From a virus: 40,322 bases of DNA. This document shows positions 21,211 to 29,404 of the stretch, piece after piece. Where the stretch lies: positions 1-40,322 of IMG/VR virus record IMGVR_UViG_3300045283_000127, one strand, 5' to 3'. A model generated the notes under the pieces. That model made no database searches and was not told where the DNA came from. It saw only the letters and a program-made list of their open reading frames with translations. The translations under genes were made by a program, and so were the position numbers. The first letter of the stretch is position 1; each line of letters begins with the position of its first letter.

Positions 21211-22854
21211 GTGTCGTGGTTCAGCGACCAGGGGATCGACGAAGGACAGGGCGCAGCACTGGCTGGCGCGGCCGACGCTGGCGGACAGGCCACGGGCGGG
21301 CAGACCACGCAGGGTGCCCCGATGGCGGCGACCAACGTGATCAACTCTGGCGGGTCCAACACGCCGACGCCCCAGATGCCGGCGGGCATGGACCCCGCCC
21401 TCGCGCAGATTTACCAGCAGTCGGGTATGAACCCTGGCGATCGCGGGCAAGGCTTCGCGGACTGGCAATACTGGCAAGGCGTCGGCCCGTCCCAATATGG
21501 CCGCCTCGCCTCGGATATCGCCGGCCACGGCCCAGACCAGCCGACCGGCACGCCAGGCAGCGGCGCCTGGCAATCCTCCGGCGCGGGCGGCGGCGGCGGA
21601 TTCGGCGGCAGCAGCTCGAGCGGCGGGGGCGGCATCAACGTGCAGATGCCCACCGCGCCGACGAACACGCCGATCAACACCCCGGCGCCGTTCAACTATC
21701 CGCAATCCAGCCTCGGGCAGTTCAACGCGCCCAGCGCTTTCCCGGCCTACAATCCGGCCGCGACGCCCACGGCGTTCTCGGGCAGTCGGCAAGCCGACCC
21801 CGGCACGCTGTCCTATCAGAACCTCGCGACGCCGGCAGGCTACACGCCCGACAAATACACCGGACTGTCAGCGGCCGACCTCGCCGCGGACCCGAGCTAT
21901 CAGTTCCGCAAGCAACAGACACTCGACGCGCAAGCCAACATCAGCGCCCACGCCGGCGCGCTCCGCACCGGCAACGCGCTCCAAGCGCAAGGCGACCTCG
22001 CTGGCAATCTCGCCTCGCAGGAATACGCGGCCGCCGATGCCCGCGCCCGGCAGACGAACCAGATGAACAACGCGACGTCGCTCGGCGCGTATCAGACGAA
22101 CGCGCAGACCGGCCTCGCCTACAACCAGAACGCCAACGCGAACGCGATGAACTTCGGGCAGGCGAACATCCAGAATCAGTTCAACGCGAATCAGGCGAAC
22201 TACGGGCGCGACGCCGCCGAAAATCAGCAGAACTTCCAGAATCAGTTCACGGTGAATCAGGCGAACAATCAGGGCGCGCAGGCCGCGCAGAATCAGCAAT
22301 TCGGGCAGGCGGCGACCGCCTATGGACTGAACCAGCAGGCGCAGAACCAAGGCTATCAGCAGGCGCTCGGTGCCTATGGGCTGAACGCCCAGACGGGGCT
22401 GCAATACAACCAGCAGAACAATTCGAACGCGCTCAACAACTATCAGGCGCAAGTGCAGGCGGCGCTTGGGCAAGGGAACCTCGCGCTCGGCTACCAGAAC
22501 AGCAATAACCAGTATGCGCTCGGCATGGGGAACCTCGGCCTCGCCCAGCAAGGGCAGCAATACAATCAGGGGCTGAATACGTTCATGACGAACTACCAGA
22601 CCCAAGTGGCGGATCCGTGGAACCGCAACTATCAACTGGCGACGCTCGGCAATCCCGGGGCACCGAACGGGCAGGGCTATGCGAATGCGCAGAGCGATCT
22701 GATCACCGGGCAGGGCAATGCGAACGCCGCGGGCCAGGTCGGCAGCGCGAACGCCTATGGGAACGCGCTGGGTAACATCGGCAACAGCGCGAGTCAAGCG
22801 GCGTATCTGCAATGGCTGCAGCAGAATCCGCAGAATCGGCAAGCGGCCCTGTAA
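21211..22854 (+). CDS. Asn/Gln-rich DNA ejection protein, gp20-like
   Basis: A 547-residue protein starting at GTG. It has three parts: a Gly/Ser/Pro-rich N-terminal third with poly-Gly runs, a conserved stretch 'DPSYQFRKQQTLDAQANISAHAGALRTGNALQ' near residue 230, which is common in phage virion proteins of this class, and a long repeated Asn/Gln/Ala/Tyr-rich region (about residues 270-540) built from units such as 'NFGQANIQNQFNANQANYG'. The composition is prion-like and probably disordered or coiled. The position matches P22 gp20. It is most likely stored in the capsid and released into the host envelope. Confidence 0.65.
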   Translation: MSWFSDQGIDEGQGAALAGAADAGGQATGGQTTQGAPMAATNVINSGGSNTPTPQMPAGMDPALAQIYQQSGMNPGDRGQGFADWQYWQGVGPSQYGRLASDIAGHGPDQPTGTPGSGAWQSSGAGGGGGFGGSSSSGGGGINVQMPTAPTNTPINTPAPFNYPQSSLGQFNAPSAFPAYNPAATPTAFSGSRQADPGTLSYQNLATPAGYTPDKYTGLSAADLAADPSYQFRKQQTLDAQANISAHAGALRTGNALQAQGDLAGNLASQEYAAADARARQTNQMNNATSLGAYQTNAQTGLAYNQNANANAMNFGQANIQNQFNANQANYGRDAAENQQNFQNQFTVNQANNQGAQAAQNQQFGQAATAYGLNQQAQNQGYQQALGAYGLNAQTGLQYNQQNNSNALNNYQAQVQAALGQGNLALGYQNSNNQYALGMGNLGLAQQGQQYNQGLNTFMTNYQTQVADPWNRNYQLATLGNPGAPNGQGYANAQSDLITGQGNANAAGQVGSANAYGNALGNIGNSASQAAYLQWLQQNPQNRQAAL

Positions 22855-22860
22855 CTGATC

Positions 22861-24195
22861 ATGGCGATTGATCCCTCGATCCCCCTCAGCGTGCGTGGCC
22901 CGGCGATTAATACGCCGTTCGAGTCGCTCGGCTCGATGATGCAGCTGCAGCATCAGCAGCAGCAGATGCGCGCGAGTCAATCGCTCGAGGAGGAACGCCG
23001 CCAGCAGATCGCGAAGCAACAGAAGCAGGAAGCTGATGAGGAGGCCTATCGGCAGACCATCACCGCCACCGCAGCCTTACCGCCCGATCAGATCCGGAGC
23101 GCCATCGCGCAGCATGCCCCGCAGCATCTGGCGGCGTTCGATAAAGAGGCAGCGGATCTCGCGGATAAAGCCGCCGTGACGAAGGAACATAAAGCCACCG
23201 CCGCCAAATCCGAGCAGGACTATATCGGTAAAGCGGCCGATGCGATGCGGCAGGCGCAAGGCGATCCCGTCGTCATGAATTTCGTGCTCAACAGGACCGT
23301 GGAGCATTTCCCCGAGTGGGCGCCGCACGCCGATGAACTGCGTCATGTGGCCCTGACCCAAGGCAAAGAGGGCTTCCTCAAGACGCTCGACGCGCTCACG
23401 CCGGCCGACATCGCGAAACAGCGCGCCGAGGGCGCGAATGCAACGGCGGAACTGCCCGGCAAGACGGCGCAGGCCGCGGTGCAGCAGCAAGTGGCGGCGG
23501 GCACGGTGGGCGGGCTCACCCCGGAACAGCAGGCGCAAAATGCGAACGCGGCCGCGACCGCCGCGACGGCGCGCGGGCAGTTGGGCGTCGCGCAAGGGCG
23601 GCTCGGCGTCGAACAAGCGCGACTTGGCATTGAGCAGACGAAAGCCGCGAAGGGCAAACCGCTGACCCAGACGGAAGCCGATAAGATTTCAGACATCACC
23701 GGCGCCCTCCGCGATCTGGACAGCCTGCGCGTCAGACTCTCGCAGCCCGGATCGGTCGGACCTAGTGCGGCCTTTGGCGCGCATCTCCCGAATATCATTA
23801 CCTCGACCACCGGCCTTGGTGCCGAAGCGAAATCGACGCAGGCCGATATCGACCGAACGCGCCAGACGATTGCGCGCATGATTCACGGTGGTGTGTTGCG
23901 CGCCAACGACCAAGTGCAGGCTGAGAAATTCCTGCCGGTTATTGGCGATGCCGAATCGGTGAAGAACGACAAGATTGCCCAACTGCAAGCGATGATCACC
24001 AGTCGCCTGCAGGATCATCTCGGCAATCTCGGTAAGGCTGGTTACGACGTCAGCAATTTCACGGCGGCGGACACCGCTGCGGCCCCAGCCACGCTCGCGG
24101 CCGGGAAGGTGCAGCGCGTCGTGCAGAATGGCGTCACGTATGACGTGGCGACCGATCCGCGTGGCAAGGTCATCAGCAGCAAGGTCGTGCCGTAG
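22861..24195 (+). CDS. Internal virion / ejection protein, helical
   Basis: A 444-residue protein, predominantly helical. The first 200 residues are rich in Gln, Ala, Glu and Lys ('SMMQLQHQQQQMRASQSLEEERRQQIAKQQKQEADEEAY'). The C-terminal domain ('ADKISDITGALRDLDSLRVRL' and then 'MIHGGVLRANDQVQAEKFLPVIGDAESVKNDKIAQLQAMITSRL') is a conserved pattern in phage internal virion proteins. The stop overlaps the next GTG as TAGTG. It follows the gp20-like gene and probably belongs to the same ejected complex. Confidence 0.6.
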   Translation: MAIDPSIPLSVRGPAINTPFESLGSMMQLQHQQQQMRASQSLEEERRQQIAKQQKQEADEEAYRQTITATAALPPDQIRSAIAQHAPQHLAAFDKEAADLADKAAVTKEHKATAAKSEQDYIGKAADAMRQAQGDPVVMNFVLNRTVEHFPEWAPHADELRHVALTQGKEGFLKTLDALTPADIAKQRAEGANATAELPGKTAQAAVQQQVAAGTVGGLTPEQQAQNANAAATAATARGQLGVAQGRLGVEQARLGIEQTKAAKGKPLTQTEADKISDITGALRDLDSLRVRLSQPGSVGPSAAFGAHLPNIITSTTGLGAEAKSTQADIDRTRQTIARMIHGGVLRANDQVQAEKFLPVIGDAESVKNDKIAQLQAMITSRLQDHLGNLGKAGYDVSNFTAADTAAAPATLAAGKVQRVVQNGVTYDVATDPRGKVISSKVVP

Positions 24196-25880
24196 TGCCG
24201 CAGGCCTTTGACCCATCGAAGCCGTTTACGCTGGCGAAGGGCTTTGATGCGGCGCAACCGTTTACGCCCGCGCCGGAGCCCCAGGCGCCTGAGGAGGATT
24301 CCGCCGTCTCCCGATTCGCGCAAGGCGCGTGGAGCAACCTGAATCCGATGGGGCTCGTGCATGCCGCGATGGACCCGAAAGCGGCCGTCAAGGGGCTGCT
24401 GGACGCCCATGCCGCGCAACTCGACAAAGCGAAAGCGGCCTACAGCGATGGGCACTACTCAGAAGCCGCTGGGCATCTTGCCGCGGCGGCGCTGCCGTTG
24501 ATTGGACCGGCGGCGGCGCATGCCGGCGAACGCATCGGGGAAGGCGACATCGCCGGCGGCCTCGGGGAAAGTGCAGGACTGCTCGCGCCGTTTGCGCGCA
24601 ATCCGATCGGGCGCGCGGCCAATCTTGCGGATCAAGGCGCAGCCTCGGCGGTGCGCGCGGTCGCGAATGTGCCGCGTGCGATTGCCGAGTCCCCCATGAC
24701 GGCCCGCATTGCGCCGCGCTTGGTCAAGTATGGAACGACAGCGGTCGGCGGCGCGGTCGGGGGATGGCCGGGGGCGATTGTCGGGCGTGAAGTCGGCGCC
24801 GATTTGGCGGATACACTCGCAACGCGGATGGCGCGGCCTGCCGCACCCCCCCCGCCGACCCCGGCGGCGCAGGCGTTGACTGCCGGGTTGTCGAGCGGCG
24901 AACCGATGCAGGCCGCGAAGTTTCTCGAACTGCTGAAGCAAGTGCCGCCGAATGAGCGACCGGCGATTCTGGCCGCGCGTCAGCAGGCCATCCAGGCGAG
25001 TCGAGCAGGCATGGCCACGGCGCCGCCGCCCGCAAGCGTGGAAACCCCGCCGCAGGCGCCCGGTGTCTCTGCGCCGGGCGGTGTTCGTCCTGCGCCGCCC
25101 GTGCTGGACCCAGTGGCGCAAGCGATTCGCGATCAGACCGCCGCGCCGCCTGCTCCTGCACCCGCGCCGCCGCCAGCGCCGTTCAATCCGAACGTCGGCC
25201 TGAAACAAGCCAATGAAGCCTTCGCGGCCGCTGGGGAAACGGCGCTCAAAGGCGAAGCGGCGAACGCCATGTCGCTTATCAAGCGCGGCAAGACGCCCGA
25301 GGAGGCGATCCGCATCGTCATGGGCAACCGGCCTGCGGCGGCACCAGTGGCGCCGGTCGATCCTGCCGCAGAACTCGCGCGCCGTCTCGGCACGCCATCA
25401 GAAGCGGAGCGCATCGCCGCACAGGATCTGCGGAATGCACAAGGCAAGGTCAAGACGCCGAGCGCGGAAACGGCGCGCGCGATGAAGGCGGCACCATCAG
25501 CGTTAGATCAGCAATTTCCGAAAGCCGGTCCCATGACCGATGGTCGCTTGGTTGGAAAGTCCGTCCCTAACCAAGATTCGATTGAAGCATCCCTGACGAA
25601 CTACGAAACGCTGCCCGGCATCAGGCAAGTCGATATGGCCTCAATGGATCCCAATTACCAAGTGAAACCATATTCTGTGTCTGAGCAAAAACGACTAGAC
25701 ACACTTGTTGAGACGATGAAATCTTCGAATCGCATCGATCCATTGATTGTGGTCATTGACAAAGAAGCCCATCCCTACATCCTTGAAGGCGGACATCGCT
25801 ACGATGCGCTCCGTGTGATGGGCGCGAAATCGTTTCCGGCGAAAATCGTCATTGATCGGGATAGCCTTCCGGTGAAGTAA
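24195..25880 (+). CDS. Large ejection protein (gp16-like) with C-terminal ParB-like domain
   Basis: A 561-residue protein. The N-terminal part starts with two short 'FDPSKPFTLAKGFD' / 'FDAAQPFTPA' repeats, then an Ala/Gly-rich helical section with hydrophobic segments ('HLAAAALPLIGPAAAHAGERIGEGDIAGG') as in ejection proteins. A Pro/Ala linker follows. The last ~70 residues read 'LVETMKSSNRIDPLIVVIDKE' and 'YILEGGHRYDAL' (531-539), the ParB/sulfiredoxin-like nucleotide-binding fold ('ID.liV' and 'eGgHR' motifs). From about base 25500 the DNA is visibly less GC-rich, so this end was probably acquired. Virion proteins that carry an enzymatic effector domain into the host are known as polyvalent proteins. 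Confidence 0.65.
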   Translation: MPQAFDPSKPFTLAKGFDAAQPFTPAPEPQAPEEDSAVSRFAQGAWSNLNPMGLVHAAMDPKAAVKGLLDAHAAQLDKAKAAYSDGHYSEAAGHLAAAALPLIGPAAAHAGERIGEGDIAGGLGESAGLLAPFARNPIGRAANLADQGAASAVRAVANVPRAIAESPMTARIAPRLVKYGTTAVGGAVGGWPGAIVGREVGADLADTLATRMARPAAPPPPTPAAQALTAGLSSGEPMQAAKFLELLKQVPPNERPAILAARQQAIQASRAGMATAPPPASVETPPQAPGVSAPGGVRPAPPVLDPVAQAIRDQTAAPPAPAPAPPPAPFNPNVGLKQANEAFAAAGETALKGEAANAMSLIKRGKTPEEAIRIVMGNRPAAAPVAPVDPAAELARRLGTPSEAERIAAQDLRNAQGKVKTPSAETARAMKAAPSALDQQFPKAGPMTDGRLVGKSVPNQDSIEASLTNYETLPGIRQVDMASMDPNYQVKPYSVSEQKRLDTLVETMKSSNRIDPLIVVIDKEAHPYILEGGHRYDALRVMGAKSFPAKIVIDRDSLPVK

Positions 25881-26570
25881 ATGGCCCTCTACACCCTCGC
25901 GCCGTGGTTCGTGCAGCAGTTTTTCACCGATAACGGCGACCCGCTCGCCGGAGGGCTTGTTTCGACCTTCGTTACGGGGAGCTCGACGCCGCTCGCATCC
26001 TACGCCGACGCGATAGGAACCCCGAACACGAACCCGATTGTCCTCAACGCGGCGGGACGGACGCGCATCTACTTGGCGCCGACGGCCTACAAAATCACCG
26101 TGACCGATGCGCTGGGCGTGCCGGTCGGCCTGACGATGGACCCGGTGAACGCGGTGGCGTCGGCGGCCGGCGCGGGCAGTGGCCTCGGCGAAGTCTTCAG
26201 CTTCGGCAGCAACTCGAGCGCGGCGATTGCCAATACGACGTATGCGGTCGGCGCGACGTATGATTTCTTGCAGCCGGGCACGTCGGTGTTTGTGGCCGAT
26301 AGCGCGACGCTGGTGGGCACGTTCATCATTCGGGCAACGGGCCTCTGCACGCCGACGGGCACGCTGTCGGTGTCGCTGGTCGATCTCGATTCGGGGGCAC
26401 CCAACACGCCGCTAGCGACGGCAACCATCACGAGTGCCACAGGCGCCGTAGCCGACAGTGGCGCGACTGCGTTCGGTGCGCCTGGCGTCGCACGGCACTA
26501 TGGAATCAAGTGCCTCGTCAGTGCCAATACGGGCTTTCTGATCGGTTGCCAGCTTACGAAAACGGCGTAG
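25881..26570 (+). CDS. Tail adaptor protein with tailspike-type N-terminal domain
   Basis: A 229-residue protein starting immediately after the previous stop. The N-terminal 75 residues ('FFTDNGDPLAGGLVSTFVTGSSTPLASYADAIGTPNTNPIVLNAAGRTRIYL') match the head-binding fold of P22-like tailspikes and related fibres ('nGkPL.gG.vyty..gt.....ty.d..g....NPivLda.Gra'). The rest is a Thr/Ala-rich beta domain. It has no catalytic spike domain, so the receptor-binding part may be the fibre encoded after the HNH gene. The stop overlaps the HNH gene by 17 nt. Confidence 0.7.
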   Translation: MALYTLAPWFVQQFFTDNGDPLAGGLVSTFVTGSSTPLASYADAIGTPNTNPIVLNAAGRTRIYLAPTAYKITVTDALGVPVGLTMDPVNAVASAAGAGSGLGEVFSFGSNSSAAIANTTYAVGATYDFLQPGTSVFVADSATLVGTFIIRATGLCTPTGTLSVSLVDLDSGAPNTPLATATITSATGAVADSGATAFGAPGVARHYGIKCLVSANTGFLIGCQLTKTA

Positions 26571-27213
26571 TTAATCGTTGATGATAATCAAGTGGCAACA
26601 AGAGCGCCATCGAAACAGGCATACCGATAGAAAGCCGATAGTGCAACGCTTGAGGACTGATACCGAACTTGTGGGCAGCTTGAGCCAGCGTCATCGATTC
26701 ATCATCGATGGTCACTCGAATATTCGACCGTCGATTGTTCTGTTGCTGTGCCCATGTGGCCCATCGCACATTGCCAGGCTCGTAGTTGCCGTTGTTGTCG
26801 ATGCGATCAATCGAATGCTTCGGCGATGGGCGCGGCCCCATGTCGGCGAAAAACGCTTCGAACGATTCACGCCAACGCTCGCAGACCGTAATCCCTCGAC
26901 ACCCATAGTAGACATACTCACGGCCTTGAGTCATGCCGCAGCGCTGTTTCATGCCGTGCCATATAGAGTATTCGGGCGTATGTTTCATGCCGTGCGTTTT
27001 GTTCCTCAAGCCATTCAGTCGCACCGTTTCTTCATGCAAACAACCGCAACTTTTCGTGTTGCCACTCTTGAGATTTTTTCCGGTTGGCGAGCAATACCCG
27101 CCGCAGGTGCAACGGCATTTCCAGACGGCTGTGCCGTCAGATGTTGACGGGAGTCTGGCAATGACGGTGAGCCGTCCGAAAGTGAGCCCGATGAGGTCAA
27201 TTTTTCGAGACAC
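26554..27213 (-). CDS. HNH endonuclease with zinc site and C-terminal HTH
   Basis: A 219-residue protein on the opposite strand between two tail genes. It has 'LIGLTFGRLTVI', then 'CRCTCGGYC' and 'SCGC', a zinc ribbon, then 'YSIWHGMKQRC', 'YYGCRGITVCERW', and 'SIDRIDNNGNYEPGNVRWAT' (residues 134-153, ending in 'QQQNNRR'). This is the common phage HNH core. Residues 174-195 ('MTLAQAAHKFGISPQALHYRL') form a helix-turn-helix. GTG 27213 is preferred because the family starts Met-Ser-x-Lys-Ile-Asp. TAGAAT lies 10 nt upstream as a possible own promoter. The 5' end overlaps the fibre start antisense by 23 nt. Its DNA is less GC-rich than its neighbours. Confidence 0.85.
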   Translation of the reverse strand: MSRKIDLIGLTFGRLTVIARLPSTSDGTAVWKCRCTCGGYCSPTGKNLKSGNTKSCGCLHEETVRLNGLRNKTHGMKHTPEYSIWHGMKQRCGMTQGREYVYYGCRGITVCERWRESFEAFFADMGPRPSPKHSIDRIDNNGNYEPGNVRWATWAQQQNNRRSNIRVTIDDESMTLAQAAHKFGISPQALHYRLSIGMPVSMALLLPLDYHQRLTTPFS

Positions 27214-28552
27214 GGTGACGACGATTCTACTCGTTTTCACGTCATGTATTTGCGCCGCGGCGCAGCCTGCGAATCTGGTGGGCCAGACGCTCGTCACACT
27301 CAACACGGGGCCGACGTCGGTCTGTGTCGGCGGCAATACCGCGAGCGCGCCGTCCACCTGTCTCGGCGGTCTGCAAGCGGGGCCGACCGTCGTGAATCAA
27401 GGATTGACGCTGCCGTCGTTCACGCCGGGCACGACGACCAATGCGCTCTACAACGTCGGCGGTAATCTCTTTTTCAACGGCCTCGCGCTGGCGACCGGCG
27501 GCAGCGTCGGGCCAGGCACGGCGACGTTCATTCCGGTGTTCACCGGCGCGGCGTCTATCGGCAATTCGATCATGTCGCAAGCGGGCACGGTCATCACGCT
27601 GGCCGGGACGCTGAGTAGCACGCTGTTCGGCGCGTCCTCGTTCACCGCAGGTGGCGTCGGTGATCAGATGCTGACGGTGCGCAACACAACGGCGGGCGTG
27701 GCGAATCGCGGCATCCTGTTTTTGGGCAATGACGTGACCGCGACTCGTGGATCTCTGGGTGTTCAGTCCTCCACCTATACCACCGTGGGTTCGCTTATTG
27801 CTGACGGGGCGCGCCTCAATAGCAGTGGCGTGGGCGGCTTGAGTCTGTCGGCGGCGGATGCGACCGGCATCATTCATTTCTTCACCGGGAGCGGGACCGT
27901 GGAACGCGGCCAGATCACGGCGGCCGGGCTGTTCAACTGGGAGACGTTCGGCGCGCATCTGTTCTCGGCCGGGGGCGTCGGCGTCAACAGCCTGACCGTG
28001 ACGAATTCGACGGCGGGCTCCGGCAACATCGGCCGGGTGTCGTCGAATAGCGACACCGTGACCAGTGTCCTCGATTCCTACAGTTCGACGTTCACGACGT
28101 CCGGCGCGCAGGTGCAGGCGGGCACGATGGTCTCAGGTAACGGCACGGGCGGTGTGTCGCTGGCGGCGTTCAACGCGGTGGGCGCGGTGCGGATCTACAC
28201 CGGGAGCGGCACGCTGCGCGCGACGTTCGATGCATCGGGGAACTTCAATCTCGGCTCCACCAACATCATGGACTCGCCCGCGGTGCCAACGCTCGGCACC
28301 GTGACCGGCGGCACGGCCACGATTGCCGGTCGGAATACGGCGATGAAGATCAGCCTCACGTCGGGCACGGTGACGCTCATCAATGTGAATTTCAATACCA
28401 CGTATACCAATACGCCAGCCTGCATGATGTCCACCAATGACGGGTTCACGCACACGTTAGTCGTGAACAGCACGACGACGCTCGTGCAGCTACAGGCCTC
28501 GCCCGGCATTGCTAGTGGATCAGACATTTACGTGCTCTGCCGGGGTTGGTGA
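27191..28552 (+). CDS. Tail fibre-like protein with N-terminal signal-like segment
   Basis: A 453-residue protein from ATG 27191 (GTG 27215 is an alternative). The first ~26 residues ('MRSIFRDTVTTILLVFTSCICAAAQ') look like a Sec signal with a basic start, hydrophobic core and AxAQ end. That is strange for a virion fibre and may be a non-native start created by the adjacent HNH gene. The body has two ~95-residue tandem repeats ('AGGVGDQMLTVRNTTAG...YTGSG'-like) and a C-terminal beta domain with 'ACMMSTNDGFTHTLVV'. The repeats and Gly/Ser/Thr composition fit a fibre. Receptor binding is inferred. Confidence 0.6.
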   Translation: MRSIFRDTVTTILLVFTSCICAAAQPANLVGQTLVTLNTGPTSVCVGGNTASAPSTCLGGLQAGPTVVNQGLTLPSFTPGTTTNALYNVGGNLFFNGLALATGGSVGPGTATFIPVFTGAASIGNSIMSQAGTVITLAGTLSSTLFGASSFTAGGVGDQMLTVRNTTAGVANRGILFLGNDVTATRGSLGVQSSTYTTVGSLIADGARLNSSGVGGLSLSAADATGIIHFFTGSGTVERGQITAAGLFNWETFGAHLFSAGGVGVNSLTVTNSTAGSGNIGRVSSNSDTVTSVLDSYSSTFTTSGAQVQAGTMVSGNGTGGVSLAAFNAVGAVRIYTGSGTLRATFDASGNFNLGSTNIMDSPAVPTLGTVTGGTATIAGRNTAMKISLTSGTVTLINVNFNTTYTNTPACMMSTNDGFTHTLVVNSTTTLVQLQASPGIASGSDIYVLCRGW

Positions 28553-28554
28553 TA

Positions 28555-28845
28555 ATGCGCGCCATCCTCGCGCTCGCCCTGCTGCTGCTGACGCCGCCCG
28601 CGCTGTCGGATCTTGACAAAGCGCACGCCGAAACGCACCAACTGCGCGTCAGTCTGCTCGGCTGTCAGGAGCAACTCGTCGCCGCACAAGTCGCCGCTCA
28701 GAAAGCCAGCCTCACTGAGCAACAAGCCGCGCTGGAGGCGAAGTTCCGCGAGCTGCTGAAGCCGCCGGAAGGTTCCACGTGGAACTGGCAGACGCTCGTT
28801 TTCGACCCGAAACCCGCGCCCGCCCCGACGAAGGAGCCGCAATGA
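28555..28845 (+). CDS. Small exported coiled-coil protein (possible spanin-like)
   Basis: A 96-residue protein. The N-terminus 'MRAILALALLLLTPPALS' is a signal or membrane anchor. The rest is a long coil 'LDKAHAETHQLRVSL' and 'AAQVAAQKASLTEQQAALEAKFRELL', then a Pro-rich end. A short membrane-anchored periplasmic coil next to two holin-like genes resembles an inner-membrane spanin, but no outer-membrane partner overlaps it. It ends in ATGA with the next gene. The lysis role is inferred from context. Confidence 0.5.
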   Translation: MRAILALALLLLTPPALSDLDKAHAETHQLRVSLLGCQEQLVAAQVAAQKASLTEQQAALEAKFRELLKPPEGSTWNWQTLVFDPKPAPAPTKEPQ

Positions 28846-28985
28846 ATCTCCCCTTTGTGCTGCTGGTCTTCGCCTTCGTGTTCTTCGTCATCGCCGCACT
28901 GCCCTATGAACCGGCCTCGCCCTACTGGAATCGGCTCTGCGCCGCTGGGCTGGCCTGCTGGGTCGCGGCGTCTATTTTCAAGTAG
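28842..28985 (+). CDS. 47-residue two-helix membrane protein
   Basis: A gene coupled by ATGA. The protein has one hydrophobic segment at residues 3-20 ('LPFVLLVFAFVFFVIAAL') and a second at about 32-46 ('LCAAGLACWVAASIF'), with a short loop containing Pro and Trp. Tiny two-helix proteins of this form are frequent in phage lysis or tail-end cassettes. It could be a small holin or antiholin. Confidence 0.55.
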   Translation: MNLPFVLLVFAFVFFVIAALPYEPASPYWNRLCAAGLACWVAASIFK

Positions 28986-28988
28986 ACT
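28983..28988 (+). promoter_or_regulatory. TAGACT -10-like element 6 nt before ATG
   Basis: The stop TAG of the upstream gene begins TAGACT, and ATG 28995 follows after 6 nt with no ribosome site. Fits the leaderless pattern, but no -35 is clear. Confidence 0.3.
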
Positions 28989-28994
28989 CACCCG

Positions 28995-29393
28995 ATGAGT
29001 CTGTCGCCCGCGCCGATCCCCGTCGTCTTCGCGCCAGACAGCGCTGACACGCCGCACCAGCTCGACCCGTCACGCCAATCGCAGGCGCATGACCCGTCGA
29101 TGCCCGCCACGACCACGTTTCAGGCCGATCTCACCACCGAAGGCCAGCGCCGCATCAACTTAATCTGGGAATATACGCAGGCCGTGATTGCCGTGGTGGT
29201 GGTGCTGGCGAATATGGCTGTGGGTGTCTATCAGGGACTGGTGCCCTATACCGGTCTGGGCGCGCGGATGGAGTTTCCGGTGATTCTCTCGTCATCGCTG
29301 TTCCTGATTGTCGGGTTCTATTTCAGTCGGACGAATCACTCGGCCATCGGCGGGGTCGGGCCGAAGGCCGTCTCGAACTACGTCGGGCGGTAG
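28995..29393 (+). CDS. Holin-like membrane protein
   Basis: A 132-residue protein. A hydrophilic N-terminal 50 residues is followed by two transmembrane helices, about 60-82 ('AVIAVVVVLANMAVGVYQG') and 93-113 ('FPVILSSSLFLIVGFYFS'), then a short tail. This two-helix type occurs in phages as a holin or a small tail-end membrane protein. No endolysin was recognised next to it. The gene ends at the junction with the leftward arm. Confidence 0.6.
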   Translation: MSLSPAPIPVVFAPDSADTPHQLDPSRQSQAHDPSMPATTTFQADLTTEGQRRINLIWEYTQAVIAVVVVLANMAVGVYQGLVPYTGLGARMEFPVILSSSLFLIVGFYFSRTNHSAIGGVGPKAVSNYVGR

Positions 29394-29400
29394 ACGCCCG
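29384..29400. terminator. Possible bidirectional hairpin at the convergent junction
   Basis: CGGGCG (29384-29389) pairs with CGCCCG (29395-29400) around a 5-nt loop, spanning the stop of the rightward gene and lying 5 nt from the stop of the leftward one. It is a strong GC stem but has no T-run on either side, so this is a tentative call. Confidence 0.35.
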
Positions 29401-29404
29401 CGCG

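Noticed and set aside
21216-22508. A 430-codon frame on the + strand within the Asn/Gln-rich protein gene
   Set aside because: Its translation is Arg-rich shadow sequence of the repeated gene in another frame; the GTG-21211 frame has the recognisable ejection-protein segment.
26578-27147. A 189-codon + strand frame between the two tail genes
   Set aside because: The opposite strand encodes a clear HNH endonuclease with zinc and HTH motifs; the + frame has no such features.
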